Below the pieces are notes generated by a model. It was not told the DNA's origin and did no database searches. It worked only from the letters and a program-made list of their open reading frames with translations. A program made the position numbers and the translations under genes. 64,000 bases of DNA from Holothuria scabra (taxonomy: Eukaryota; Echinodermata; Holothuroidea; Aspidochirotida; Holothuriidae): contig CM074196.1 in the NCBI GenBank assembly GCA_037179385.1, positions 29,099,986 through 29,163,985 on the forward strand, written 5' to 3'. Within the stretch, counting starts at the first letter, position 1; every line of letters starts with the position of its first letter. Of this stretch, positions 11,784 through 24,293 are shown piece after piece.

Positions 11784-12424
11784 CAGGGGTGGCGCCAGGA
11801 TTTGCCCAACAGGGAGGCCAAGCTCCCCGACAGGGGGCCAGCAGTTCAGGACCCCGACAAAGGCGATCATGGGTTAGTCTCGTTGGACGTAACTTGACAG
11901 AATTTGAGGCGCGCGCATCGTGCCGAAATTTTTGCCTTTTTTAAACAAATACTTGAAACCTGAAGTTTATTTTTTGAAAGAAATTTTGCTTTTGTAATGA
12001 AAATTAAAATTGGGGGTGTTTATTGAAGAATCTGTCATTCATATGAGCAAATTCAAAATTGTTTTACACGCGACAGCTGAAATTATGTTGGGGTTATGCT
12101 TTTAATCGTTGTAGGCCTACGTACTATGGTCTCAAGACGAGACTAAAAGTTTGCCCAAAAAGTATTTTATCCTTTTTTGAACGAACACTTGAAAATTAAG
12201 AGCTTATTATACAGCAGCAATTTTGGGCTTTAATATAAGGAAATTTGGTTTTTGGTAAGGTTATAATAAAAACCAGAATGCAAAAATGCATTGAGGTTTC
12301 GATGATACATACATGCTCTTTTCAATAAAATGCTACATTTCTTGTAACAACTGGTGACCCAAAATAGCCTTTGTCTCCACCTGTAAGTGACTGGTTTTTC
12401 TTTCATACTGTGCCTTAAGATATT

Positions 12425-13745
12425 CTGCAAACAAGGTTTTCAGAGTTAGATGCCAGGTGATACCAGATGACCATTGACCTCCACCAAAACAACAGGTACG
12501 GTGCTTTCAACTCACCATAACACATCCACATACTAATTGGGAAATTCATCCAAGTTTCCTACCTTGAGATATTCCATTTTGACAAGTTTTTCAAAGTTTG
12601 ACCGATCATGACCCCAGATGTCCTTTCACCTCCACAAAAAATAACCTTATACAGACCATCTTCTCACCATAATTCATTTACAAACTAATTTTGAAATCCA
12701 TCCACGTTTCAAACCTTGAGCTATCCAAAACAAGTTTTTCTGAGTTTGACCCCTATGACCCCAAATGACCTTTGACCTCTACCAAAATCAATAGGGTTCT
12801 TCCTCCCATCATAACGCATCAACATATCAAGTTTGAAATCAATCCAAGCTTCTTACCTTGAGATATAGTGTAAACAAGAAGTTCGGAGTTTGACCCCATG
12901 TGACCCCAAATGACCTTTGACCTCCACCAAAATTTATTGGCTTATTTCTTACATCATAACACATCAACATATCAAGTTTGAAATGAATCAAAGATTCCTA
13001 CCTTGAGATATAGTGTAAACCAGGATTTGGGGGTGTGACCCCAAATGACCTTTGACCTCCACGAAAATAAATCGGGTTCTTTCTTACATCATAACGCATC
13101 AGCCTATCAAGATTGAAATGAATCCAAGTTTCCTACCATAATGTATCACGAAAACAAGGATTTCAGGTTTTGACCCCATGTGACCCCAAATGACCTTTGA
13201 CCTCCACCAAAATCACTAGGGTTCTTCCTCCCATCATAACGCATCAACATATCAAGTATGAAATTGATCCAAGTTTTCTACCATGAGATATCGTGTAAAC
13301 AAGGATTTCAGGGTTTGACCCCATGTGACCCTAAATGACCTTTGACCTCCACCAAAATCAATTGGGTACTTCCTTACATCATAAGACATCTACATATCAA
13401 GTATGAAATTGATCCAAGTTTCCTACCATGAGATATTATGTTAACAAGGACTTCAGGGTTTGACCCCATGTGACCCCAAATGACCTTTGACCTCCACCAA
13501 AATCAATAGGGTTCTTCCTCTCATCATAACGCATCAACATATCAAGTTTGAAATGAATCCAAGTTTCCTGTCTTGAGATATTGTGTAAACAAGGATTTTG
13601 GTTTTTGACCCCCTGTGACCCCAGATGACCTTTGACCTCAACCGAAATAAATAGGGTTCTTCCTCTCAGTATTGGGTATCTGTGTACCAAGTTTGAGAAT
13701 TGTCAGATCTTCCCTTCTCAAGATATAGTGTAAACAAGCAAAGTG
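12425..13745. repeat. tandem array, about 140-145-bp unit, nine copies
   Basis: Units share CCCCAAATGACCTTTGACCT, CCACCAAAATCAATAGGGTT, CATCATAACGCATCAACATA, GAAATGAATCCAAGTTTCCT and GAGATATAGTGTAAACAAGG. Anchors lie near 12,470, 12,617, 12,767, 12,910, 13,045, 13,190, 13,336, 13,480 and 13,625. The first two units are the most diverged. The TGACCTTTGACCT core is preserved in the last seven. It sits inside the hAT element and resembles the cores of the arrays at 34.0 and 61.6 kb. Confidence 0.95.
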
Positions 13746-13749
13746 TCAC

Positions 13750-13843
13750 AAACACACACACACATACACACACACACAACCACAGATACACACATACACA
13801 CACACACATACACACACACATACACACATACATACACACACAC
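13750..13843. repeat. (CA)n microsatellite, interrupted
   Basis: Runs of CA with TA interruptions directly after the tandem array. The same order (array, then CA repeat) is seen at 34,657-34,678, so the microsatellite is part of the ancestral element. Confidence 0.9.
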
Positions 13844-14329
13844 GCCATCATGAATGCATAGGTTTCTCTTTTAATCGAAACCAACAATTGGGTTCTTTTA
13901 TAAGTGATATGCCTTTCAAGAGCAAAATTAGGTAGAATGGCGGAGTGATTAACAGAGATGTCTGGTTATTTGTTGTACTGAGTATCCATCAAAATTGGAA
14001 AATTAACAATCTGAAACTTATATTATGACAGATTTTGGTGTTTTTATGGAAGGATTTGAACTTCTTATTAGAAAAATCAAGTAGGGGGTGATTTGTAGTT
14101 TTGTGCAGTTTTGTTGGGGTAACTGAATATCATCAGGCAGATCAATGCCCTCGGACCATATTGGGAAATTTTCCCGTGGAAAAAGTTTGGCTTCCCATAT
14201 ATTTGAAGTTCTGAAAGAGGCGGACGGGAGTATTTCAGTTTGGAAGGCACAGAATTGTTTTGTTTTTCTTTTGTCCGAAAAATATAATATTGTCAAAAAG
14301 ACTATAAGTGGAGCGCACAGATACTTTTG

Positions 14330-14735
14330 AAAAATTAACATCCCCCAAACAGCAGGAAAAGGCATTTCCGCGGCCGGGTTTGTAACTAGAAACAAAGTAG
14401 TACCGATAGTCATTATTTTGAGCTTTCTTTTGAAATAAAAATTTCACTTTGTAATACTACCCCAAAACGAAGACTAATGTGCAAGCATGCATTGTTCTGT
14501 TAAGTAATTTTTTCGACCAAAACACTATCTAAGCGGAGCGCCACCCATCAGTTGGCGCGGAACGTATAGAAAATTGTTAACAAAAACTTACACCACAGAC
14601 ACCCGAAAATGACATTTCCAAGACTTGTAACTAGAAATGTAGCAGTCGTTATTTTGAGCTTTCCTTTGAAATGGAAATTTCACTTCAATAGAAAAACAAC
14701 AACTTGCTAAGTGATCAGAAAATTACCAGATAAAA
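14330..14735 (-). repeat. reversed units of the 182-bp repeat family
   Basis: CTAAGCGGAGCGCCACC with CAGTTGGCGCGGAACG (14,528-14,566) is the reversed core block. Two copies of TTTGTAACTAGAAA..TTATTTTGAGCTTTC-like sequence (about 14,380 and 14,625) mark two partial units. Confidence 0.65.
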
Positions 14736-15671
14736 GGTACTGCTACAATTAGATGTAATGGACTTGTCTCTCTTCGGGGGGAAACTATGCAACGGTATTG
14801 AAAACATACTATTTTTCACTCTACCAGAAATCTTCGTTATATTCAATTGCAATATCCACTTAATAGATGAAATTTTCTTCGTGACTGCCCGAACTCCAGA
14901 CTATAAATGATCTTACTTCCAACGTATTTGAAAAAATGTCACGTTACAAGGTGGCTTCAAATGGATTTTCAGTAAGACTTTCTAAGGGGAGACATATTCA
15001 AGCCACTATTTATCATTATGTGGAGCCCAAAACGGCCTGGTCAATTTTCGTTACCGTTACTAGAATTCGGCTGTCGGGGCGGGCCAGATGGCCGACCATT
15101 GAGCAATGCATGCTGAACGGACCTTTGCCAAAGGGTCGGGAGCACTTTAGAAAAAGACCATTGGGCAATGCATGCACATGAAAAACCACTCGTCCGTTTT
15201 TGTAAGAAAAATTTGGAATTGTCACTTTCGTTGAAGAATATGGTCTTCTAGTATAAAGCAAAATCAAGAAGATCGTCGGGGTGACTGAAGTTATCAGGCC
15301 CAAATTTTTTTTTTTATCGTGGCCCTGTATATGAAAGATCCCCGATGAAATTGGATTACTCAACAGCGGGGGGAGGAAATTCTAACCAGCAAAAATCCCG
15401 TCCCCCCACGACGGGGGATGAGGTAGGACAATTAAGGTACATGGAATGAGGTATAACAGAGATAAGAAAAAGTGATTGAAAATCGACTAACAATATGATT
15501 TAAAATAGCATTGCAAAACAAAAACTGCGTTCAAGATCTCCCACCTAGTAACTTCAGTCCTTTTAGGTTTTTTTAATTTTTTTATTATTATTTTTAGGTC
15601 TCCCCGACAAAATCGCCGACCTTCCCCGGCGACCTTGGTCCCCCTCCCCCTCCCCGCTGGCGCCACCCCTG

Positions 15672-15679
15672 GTAATAAA
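15672..15679. repeat. target-site duplication (right), GTAATAAA
   Basis: Pairs with 11,776-11,783 across the hAT element. Confidence 0.9.
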
Positions 15680-15847
15680 AAAGGCACAGAAATGTATACT
15701 AAAATTTAGTTTCGCCGAATTGCCCTTTGCCAGAGGGTCGGGAGAACTTTGGAAAAAGTACTAAAATAATGTTGATGATTCGTAACAGTACAAAAAACAC
15801 TAACAAATTACTTATTTCGGAATTCCGTCTTCGCGACTCTTCTCTGC

Positions 15848-15965
15848 AGTGGCGGCGCCAGAATGTCAAAATGGGATGGGGGAGGGGCAAAATATGGGAG
15901 GGGAAGGGGCAAAATATTGGAGGGGAGGGACAAAATAAGAGCAAGGGATGTGCGTTCCTTGAGTT
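15848..15965. mobile_element. possible hAT end fragment
   Basis: CAGTGGCGGCGCCAG at 15,848 closely resembles the terminal repeat of the 3.9-kb hAT element and is followed by G-rich GGGGCAAAATAT-type repeats. No matching right end was found, so it may be a truncated or solo end. Confidence 0.4.
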
Positions 15966-16744
15966 ACACGGGGGAAGAGGTAAAATATCCAGGAACAACC
16001 AATAAAAGATGAATTGCAACATACTACTTTGCACTTTTCATCACAAGGAAACATGATTGTGAGTTTAGAAACTCGACGATTGCAGTGTAAAAATATAAAA
16101 TGTAAACTTGTTTTATAACGTTTAAGAAAAAGAGGGTAATAACTCGCCGAGTGGAAAGGGTTTAAAGAGTGGAGATGAACGAGAAATGTCATCACCACCC
16201 ATCACTAAATATAAAACACATGTCATGGACCGTTTGTACCATTTTAACACTTTGTAGCTTGGAAAGGTGAATAAAAAATCGCCTTATTGCTCAAGCGACA
16301 CTGCAAATGCTGGTATCTTGGGAGACAAAGTTTAGAAACTTTGCAACTAAGAGTTAGTGGGAAAACGGGCAAAGAACTGACCGATATAATATTGACGCAA
16401 TTAAGCAATACACGTGATTAAACAATAATCAAATCGTCATACTATGCTTCAAACAGGGGGGTGTTCATTCAGAGCCGATGGTATTTAACTCATTATGAAA
16501 GCAATACTGGCGTCTAATATAATTTTCCCCATGGCAAAATTTGAAAAATTTGTTTTATAATATAATAAGTAAAATTGGGAATATGTACCTGTTCAATTAG
16601 TTTTTAAAACATATGCAGGGCACGCTTCGCGTGCACCATTTATTGATAGATGTTGAAGGTTATGGCATTAACATGATCCTTACTTCACAAAGTTTTTATT
16701 ATTCCAACTCCCTTCTTGCTCACGCCCCATAAAGTAGAGTTACT

Positions 16745-16925
16745 TCGTTAGCTAGAAATAGTTTTTCGGCCCTGTTTCCGACCTATTGATCCAAGTCCAG
16801 CCGGCCACTGTTTTTTTTACAATTGTGGCTCACTGGCTTGTGTTCACTACTCCATTGCTTACGCGAAACATCACGCACAACGGCACTAGGTTCCATTTTT
16901 AGAGCCTTTGGTATGACTCGACCCA
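16745..16925 (-). mobile_element. tRNA-derived SINE, body
   Basis: Contains TTTTTCGGCCCTGTTTCC, CCAGCCGGCCACTG, TTGTGGCTCACTGGCTTGTG, CTCCATTGCTTACGCG, CACGCACAACGGCACTAGGT and TTTGGTATGACTCGACCC. The tRNA-like head is absent. Confidence 0.8.
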
Positions 16926-16929
16926 TTAG

Positions 16930-19900
16930 GTAGAGACTGCAGGGACTTTTCGGCATTATGTTATCCACCACATATTTATTTTGATTTAAACGTAAAGTAA
17001 GGCGATTGAGGTTGGGCCTTGTATCACTTAGTCAAAGGATCTAGAGTAGGCGTAGCGACTTCAGTATGGGGGAGGGGTGTAACTCTAGTTTTAATGTTGG
17101 AGGCAATATAGTCCAGAAAAGTGTGTGAGCTTACAATAATTGGGAATAGAACAGGATGTACGAGACAGCTAGAGTGATCTTGAACTCTACTATTTCAATA
17201 AATGTCAATCAAAAAGGTGAAGATTTGAGACGAGAGTTGTGCACTGGCTCCTTAGTTTGGGGATGTCATATTATATCAAGTACTAAAGCAAGTTCATTCG
17301 ACGTGCTGCTGATATTGTACCTCCTGAGGAGCGGCATCAGGGTTGAAAGGGCAAGGCAGGGGGAAATAAGGTGACAAATTATGTCATGCACTAGTGAGAA
17401 CAGCATCGAACCTTGAACTACCATCAAATACTGAATCAATTCACTCCACATGCTGCAGATATTCCCCCTTCTCAGGGGCAGTGCCAGGTGGGGGGGGGGG
17501 GGGACAAGGTGAAGAGTAGATAAGCAAGGAAATGTGAAAAGAGACTAAAAAATAAAAGAATGGAAAAGGGAGAAAAGTGGCACTTACCTCATGCTTTGTC
17601 CCCTGTAGTAATAATCTGGAACTATCCCAATACCTTCTGGACAAAGCTAGGGAGGCATGTGTTAAAGACCTTAAGCTGTATTGCATTTAAAATGCCCTAG
17701 CATGGCATGCACAGAATGTTGCTTTAATTACTTCCAAACCATTCAGCCACCATCACCAGCATTTTCAGTTGTATCAATGAAACATATTAGAAGTTAGGAA
17801 GTTGCACCAAATAAAATTCTGAAAGTCTTGATTGAACAAAATCTTGGCAAACTAATAACTGATTAACTATCTGCGAGAAACATATTCCTTGTTGAGATCA
17901 TGTTTACGCATGATAAGGTGCAAATTAGAAATAACATAGTAAAATGGTCAGTTTTTATATATTTTGATGGGACTTGTAGCAATGTTCTTGATTTTTTACG
18001 TTTTTCACAACAACTACCCAACTTTGTCCTTTTCATGTCACACAACCTTTGACCTCTTCCGTGATTTACTGCTGTACAAAATTTATATTACATCACCATC
18101 ATGCAACCACCATCACAGAAACTGTTTTGATATGTGTAATAAACGAATCCGGGCAGCGCTTGTGTTTAGTGACTGAAGGCAGCCTTTTAATAGTGGGGTC
18201 CACCAGGCTTAATTCGTCTTCATTTATCGTCTACATGAATTAAAATCCTAATATTCAGTAAAATTGAGGGAATCAATATACAATTTAGTGTGCATGCATC
18301 TACAATAAAGGTAACCAAGTAAATTACAAGATTAAAAGGTGATAGACTCCAGCTATGGCAGACTGAAATCAGATCATCACTTGATGTTCCGATTCATACA
18401 GCAATTTGTTTGCTTATATACAGTTTTTCAACATATGTGTATGCTGATTCAAAATAATGAAAACAGATATTCAAATCAAACATAAGTTCAATGCAGAGCC
18501 TAGAAACACTTCTGATAACAATGTCAGTCCTGATTGAAAGTTTCTTTATATGTCCAACATGGACTGAAAACTGAAGTTTCTTTTGGAAAACACTTTGTAA
18601 AGACGTTCCTCTCAAAACTGATGAACAACTCACTGAAAAGGACAAGACAAGATAAGAAAAACAACCACGACATTCTATTTAAACAATTGACCATATATTC
18701 TACTGTACATAAACATATTCATGGTGAAAAAACAATCCAACTGTTATACAATTTATTTCGAAGAAAGAATTTCCGTCTTCCCAACAGTAAAAGAGACTCC
18801 AGTTTCTTGATTAAGAAAAGATATCCAAACTACACCAAAGTAAATAAACTTGAGAAAAGTAACCAGATTATGAATACAACCATGAAAATTCCTTTCACTA
18901 ATTTTCACAGTAGAATTGCCATACACCATGAATATTCATGAGGGATAATCCTATGATAAGAAAACAAAGAGACTCCAAGTTTCCTTGTTATGATGAAAGT
19001 ATTGTTTTCAAGTTGACACACTTTCATACTTTAGTTGCATTTTTGCAAATGTAAGGAAGATGGAAGAAAATGGGAAATGAGGTGGGGGAAGGGGACTTAA
19101 CAAAGTGGGAGGGGGGTTAATGTATGTTCAGTCCATGACATCATGTCATTTTAACACTGGTGGTCATTTTACTTTTCAGCCATCTTGGTTAACTTAAATA
19201 TCAACAAAAATGTTTTGAAATATAATTTGTGATTTTTGGCATAAAATATGGCCAGATATGCAAGGGCATCTTTGAAAAATGTATTTTTAGTGATTATTTG
19301 CATTATTATTTTGATAACACATCATTTTAACGTTGATGGCCATTTTGTTTCTAAGCCAAACTTGACTTGAATCTCACCAACTAGTTCAAAAAGGTGTTAT
19401 TTATACAATAAACTATGAAGATATTTCTAAGAATACACATATTAGAAATATTTTTAAGAATATTTTCTCAATTGTTGCTACAATTAATTAATGCCAAATA
19501 TCCATAAATTTGGCACTGTTGCTTTTGACAGCCTTCTCAAAAGAGTTAGACCCAAACAAAATGTTGTGCCTGAGGACTGGGGGGGGGGGAGGGGGGAGGG
19601 GATTGCCCATTTATTGTCTCTCCTTCATGGGAAAGGAGTAAAAATTACTTCTCTTTGAATTTTGAAATGGCTACCATAGCAAAATGATCCAGTATTGATC
19701 TGGTTGTTCTTAATATAATCTGTGACTTTGGAATCATGGGAAAAGACTGAACAATTACAACTATGTGCTGCACCCCACTCGACAGCAACTCATAGCTGAA
19801 AATATTCCCCACTAGTGGCCATTCTGAAAATGGTAGAAATGCAGGGTTCATCCTTAAATTTTCCAGAGTAACATATCAATTATTTTTTCAGAAGGGTCAC

Positions 19901-20079
19901 CTGAACAAATGATACCACTCATCGAGAATCTGGGGCAGGGTGTAGTGGCCTGCCTGCATAGCCTGCTTACAACACTGTTGGGACAATATCATAATATTCA
20001 TGAATCCCACTTCCTAGGCTTACCTAAAACCCTATCTCTACCCCTAACTTTCAATTTTATGCAGAAAGAGTAACTGTAT
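16930..20079. other. gene-free stretch
   Basis: AT-rich DNA with G-runs (13 Gs near 17,490; a G-rich patch near 19,580) and a reversed fragment of MITE family B at 18,140-18,245. The 135-codon open frame at 18,534-18,941 (plus) is Lys/Asn-rich, as expected of AT-rich noncoding DNA, and shows no domain. Confidence 0.45.
18140..18245. mobile_element. MITE family B, reversed partial copy
   Basis: Carries ACGAATCCGGGCAGCGC, TTTAGTGACTGAAGGCAGCC and AGTGGGGTCCACCAGGCTT, the complement of the right half of 4,275-4,535 and 26,305-26,565. Confidence 0.75.
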
Positions 20080-20407
20080 CAGGGTTCTAGCTAGGAAAAA
20101 TGCCAAACCGGGTGGGAGTTCATCAACATTGCGTCATTCTCACATGATGTTGGCCATATCTCAAGATCTAAATGACATGGTGGTCAGTTACATGATTTTT
20201 GGCTATTATCAACATTAGTGCAATCATTCAATTGAATGCTATGTGTCTGATACTGTGTAGCCTATGATTATAGTATGAATGTGATTAAATTCAAACTGGG
20301 CAGTGAGATTCAAACTGGGTGGTGAAATTTCAAACTGGGTGCTGACTCAAAAAGGTGAATTTAAACTGGGTGCAGCACCCAGTTTGAATGACCTGGCTAG
20401 AACCCTG
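20080..20407. mobile_element. hAT-like MITE, 328 bp, with internal repeats
   Basis: Ends CAGGGTTCTAGCTAGG and CCTGGCTAGAACCCTG pair over 16 bp with one mismatch. The CAG start suggests hAT. The flanks do not give a clean 8-bp duplication. The right third holds four copies of a TTCAAACTGGGTGGTGA-like unit and ends with a small AACTGGGTGCAGCACCCAGTT palindrome. Confidence 0.75.
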
Positions 20408-21483
20408 TGTACACTGTGAAAACGATACCTGTAGTCACATTGAGAAGGGCTGTCCAAACCAGCTTTGTCCAAAACTGTAGCCCACAAATTGAATACATGT
20501 AGATTGTTACATCATTTATAACATCAGCAGGTATGCAAATGATTACCGATGGATCCAAGCTCCTTGCGATATTAATTCATAAAGCATGTACAAACACAAC
20601 CTTATAAATATGTAAATGAAACTAATCTGCCTATGAATATGCTGGGTATGACAAAGGAAAGAGGTAACTTTTTTGTTTTTGCATGGGTAGTAATAGCTGT
20701 ATGGCTAATAACAGACATAACACATGACCTATCACATTGCCTAACATTTTATCTTAATTTTAGTCAATTATACACTGAAATGTTCCTTAAATACCTTCTG
20801 ATAAAAAAAAAAGAGATTGAACAAATTTTACCATAAAATTAATGCATCATCTGCCAGAAGTGGTAGTATGCTGCATAATCTATACAATCATTCAATCAAC
20901 TAGAAAATGTTAACATTTTACTTTACCCCTGATGATCTCTAATGAAAAGAACTGATGACCTAAGCATTGCTTGCACAACAAAATGAAAATAAATAAATTG
21001 TAAACAAAAATCCTAAACAATGTGAATCCGCAGTCTCAGTACAATGAATTTGGATCAAATTCCAATGTCACTGTATGAATTTTTATTGAAACAATCTCCA
21101 TCTTTGATAGAAAACAACCACAAATTTGTCAACCTGTGTACTTAATGATTTGCATCAAAGGTCTATGAAAATGATATGTTAACTGATTTTTTCATGATGT
21201 AACACAGAAAGACGGCTTTCATCATGACTCATCTGCCCAGTCTTATAAAAGCTGTCTGCTGATGTAACTTCATGACAGTTGGGAAGCAGACCTTACATTT
21301 GTGACCGTAATTGCGCAATCTTTACATCCGAAGCTCTCGCAGTGAAATGCATTCTGGGAGACTGTACTTGAGCTAGCATATGCAGAGCAAAAACAGACAC
21401 CTCTTAAAAATGTCAAATCTTATTCAAGGTCTTACATAATTGAGTATTTTTTGGCCATTGAAGAAAAATAGAAAGTTAAATAT
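20408..21483. other. gene-free stretch
   Basis: AT-rich, no conserved frame and no recognised element ends. Confidence 0.4.
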
Positions 21484-21635
21484 TCAAAAGAAACTTGTTT
21501 TAGTATAATAGCCGTTGTCAGGGGGTGAACTTTGGCTAGAGTCTTCGTCATAAGCTTTCTTAGAAAAGCGAAGGAGCAAGAGCTCACTTGTGAGGTTTAA
21601 AACTGCACATTTTCTGTCTTCAAGGTGAAAATATG
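21484..21635 (-). CDS. candidate terminal coding exon (49 aa)
   Basis: On the minus strand a strong acceptor (TTCTCTTTCTTTC tract, then TTTCAG) ends at 21,636 and is followed by an open frame to the TGA at 21,484. The last 25 residues are rich in Ser, Asp and Tyr (KKAYDEDSSQSSPPDNGYY), as in a cytoplasmic tail. The exon would begin with the last two bases of a codon, the phase in which the PLXDC stalk exon (37,018-37,071) ends. It could therefore be an alternative end of that gene, skipping the transmembrane exon, or the last exon of another minus-strand gene. It does not resemble vertebrate PLXDC tails. The call rests on splice form and composition only. Confidence 0.3.
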
Positions 21636-24293
21636 CTGAAATATCATTTGAAAGAAAGAGAATAAGTAATATTTCCAAAATAAAGTGGTACCTTTCTTGT
21701 TTTCCCTTTACTTTCACTAAAAATGCTATAAAGAACTCTGGTCTTTGTTCTACTTCATCTAGTCATTATATGTACATAATTTCACATAACTTACGTATGT
21801 GCACACCTGAAGCATGCCATTATGTTGAATCTTGCACCGCAGTGCTGCAATATGCTGGTACCGTCATGCATTGCTTTTCAAGACGGGTGAATTACTAGCA
21901 TGTGTACTGCAAAGAGACTTGGAGGATAAACACAGCTGGGTTGACTGTCTTCAGGAAAATTGGAATAGTTTATCAATGGAACTATGTTGGAAAGTATATT
22001 GCGTGATCAAATCGGAACATTTAGTAATTGCTGGGCAGCTTCAGGATGATTCCAGGACAAATTTGTGACCATTCTCCAACCGTCACTGACGGAAGACCTA
22101 AAATGTCACGGGAATTCTTGCCCCTTTTAGACGACAATTTCGCCTGAATTTGATGATATGCTATTTTGTGACTTTATTTTGGTTAAGTTTCATAGTTTTC
22201 TTTCATTGAAAGTAAACAAAACAAAAAAGTCATTCTTTTTTCCAAGTGTACATTTCCATAAGCAGCTAAAATTCAAAACGATGTGACCTCATCAGATTTT
22301 AATTTATTTTGGTGACCCAGAGGTCAGCTTCTCAACTGATGAAATAATCACCATAAATTCAATTTTCTTATTGCTGTGACACAAATGGGTTTTTTTTACA
22401 CAGGTTGGTAGAGTTTCAAGTTCTTTCTGACTAGAGATGGAGAAAAATTTCATAAAAACACACAAAACATCATGAATTGAAATTTGTTGTAGTGCGACAG
22501 CAGACTAATGATCACCCCAAAATAGTTAAAACTACATAAACTTTAGAAAGAGAAACCAAGACAGAAAAATTTACTCAAGATGTAGAGTTTAGAGAGAAAA
22601 CTTTTGAAACAAGTTCCTTGAAAGACAATTTGAAAGGCAACCCAAAACTTTATCTTTCATTTATGGACACTTGTTCAAAGAAAATATCCACCCATCCTCA
22701 CATTATTGCAAATTTATGTGAAAAAGTGAGCATCCCATTTACATTCCATTTTTGACGTAAATTTACAAATTCTTTGTCTTAAAGCGTGCAAAATTTTGAA
22801 AGACAATCAATGTGAATACGCATATACATCCAGACTGATTTGCTAGCAGTCATCTATCCAACTATGTACAAAATGTAATATACTGTTAAAAATATCTTCA
22901 TAATTTTTCAGAGATTTTACAAGTTTATGAAATACTGAAGTCATATTTCGTCACCCTACCACACAGTAAAATTAATTGTACAAACTGAGATTTTGGGAAT
23001 AGTTAGCTTTGATTGCTTTTTTTCTTTTAAATGCAACATCAACAAGTGATGTCCAGTGCCATCTTCATTCCATAAGTTACATGCCAAATGGGCATCATTT
23101 CATCTGTCAACTTTCATGACGCTAGAAGAGAATACAGTGGAGCAAGTTTTAGCTATCTCAAGCTGGCAACTAATAATCCAGAATCTATCAGAGAACTTCC
23201 TGTTCAGGTATCTTGAAATCAATAAAGTTAAAGGCATTTGCCCCCTTCAATGACTATTTTCTCAATAGAGCAACAAGGTTGGTTTGAACGGGATTAACTG
23301 CGGCAATTACAGAGGAAAGCTTCACCCGAGAAAATGCCTTTTTCTCGGGTAACATTGGCTAAAACCTCCTATTCAATTCTAGAAGCATGTTGAGACCTCA
23401 TGGTGATCTTATGAGAGGAAGGCATGGAATGACAGCAAACATGGTGCATAAATATATGTGCTCTATGTAAATGTTGCATAATAACAAAACAACTGTGAAT
23501 TGGGCAACAGTGTTCTTTCACTGCAACTTTTAAATCTTAAAGACTGGAATGAATACATCTACTTACCGATATGGAGTACAGTACACCCTTACTCATTGTA
23601 TTTATACCTTCCTCGCAGACAAGATAAAAATTTATTTTGCCTTTTACTCTACTTTACATGTAATTTTTTTTTTGAAGTAAGGAAGGATCCAGGAATCTTA
23701 GCACAATTGGAATTTTGTATTAAAAGTTCCTTTTCACAGGTATCATCATGCTACTGAAAATACAACAGAACAATTTCATTGGTACAAATTTCAAATTATT
23801 TCTGCTCCAATTTTCCTGTCAGAAAACTTCTCTCAAATGTCAATTTTCTTGATTAAAAGCTATCTGCTGCAAAAAAGTTTCATTCAATAGCATGCCAATA
23901 TCAAATTATTTAATATGCAAATTTTCCTGCCAAAAAAAACCCCTCAAAAGTCATTTGTTTTGGTTAAAACTACCTGGTATTCTAATCCATATTTTTAGCA
24001 TTAATTGGCCGATGCCATATGCTACGTACAATTCTTCCATATAATTCATATCTTCCCATCTGTTATTTCTGGTGGGACATTAATCTTTAATAAACACACA
24101 TGACATAGTTTTATAAGGTGAAAAGTAACTTTGTGTACCCTTGGAAACCAAACTTAGTAATAGATAAATCCAGCAGGCAAGTAATGTTGAGAAATTGCCA
24201 GGGTCCATCAGCCTTAATTTTAGTAATCACTTTGATAAACAACATAACAGATGGATGCAAACTTACCAAAACACCATAGTACTCAGGTTAATA
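21636..24293. other. gene-free stretch
   Basis: AT-rich. A 78-codon open frame at 21,832-22,068 (plus) has a coding-like mix but no splice sites or domain. A perfect 10-bp stem-loop lies at 23,324-23,350. No other structure recognised. Confidence 0.4.
23324..23350. other. perfect stem-loop
   Basis: ACCCGAGAAA and TTTCTCGGGT pair perfectly around a 7-base loop. It is too short for a microRNA precursor, its sequence is not a histone stem-loop, and no T-run follows. Confidence 0.7.

Larger units (their letters stand above)
11784..15671. mobile_element. non-autonomous hAT element, 3,888 bp
   Basis: Begins CAGGGGTGGCGCCAG and ends with the exact reverse complement CTGGCGCCACCCCTG. It is flanked on both sides by the same 8-bp sequence. 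The CAG start, 15-bp perfect terminal repeats and 8-bp duplication are the marks of the hAT superfamily. No transposase frame is present. The inside is a patchwork: a tandem array (12,425-13,745) followed by a CA microsatellite, reversed units of the 182-bp family (14,330-14,735) and C/G-rich ends. It is likely non-autonomous and built by nested insertion. The perfect duplication suggests a fairly recent move. Confidence 0.9.

Noticed and set aside
12425..13745. Regular spaced repeats resembling a CRISPR array
   Set aside because: The genome is eukaryotic, units are continuous with no unique spacers, and the period is about 145 bp.
13666..13887. Cys/Val-rich open frame
   Set aside because: Translation of the CA microsatellite.
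18534..18941. 135-codon plus-strand open frame
   Set aside because: Lys/Asn/Ile-rich composition typical of AT-rich noncoding DNA; no domain.
21832..22068. 78-codon plus-strand open frame with a balanced residue mix
   Set aside because: No acceptor or donor in register, no family resemblance; left out of the gene list.
23324..23350. Histone-type stem-loop or microRNA precursor
   Set aside because: Stem sequence is not the histone consensus and the 27-base hairpin is too short for a microRNA precursor.
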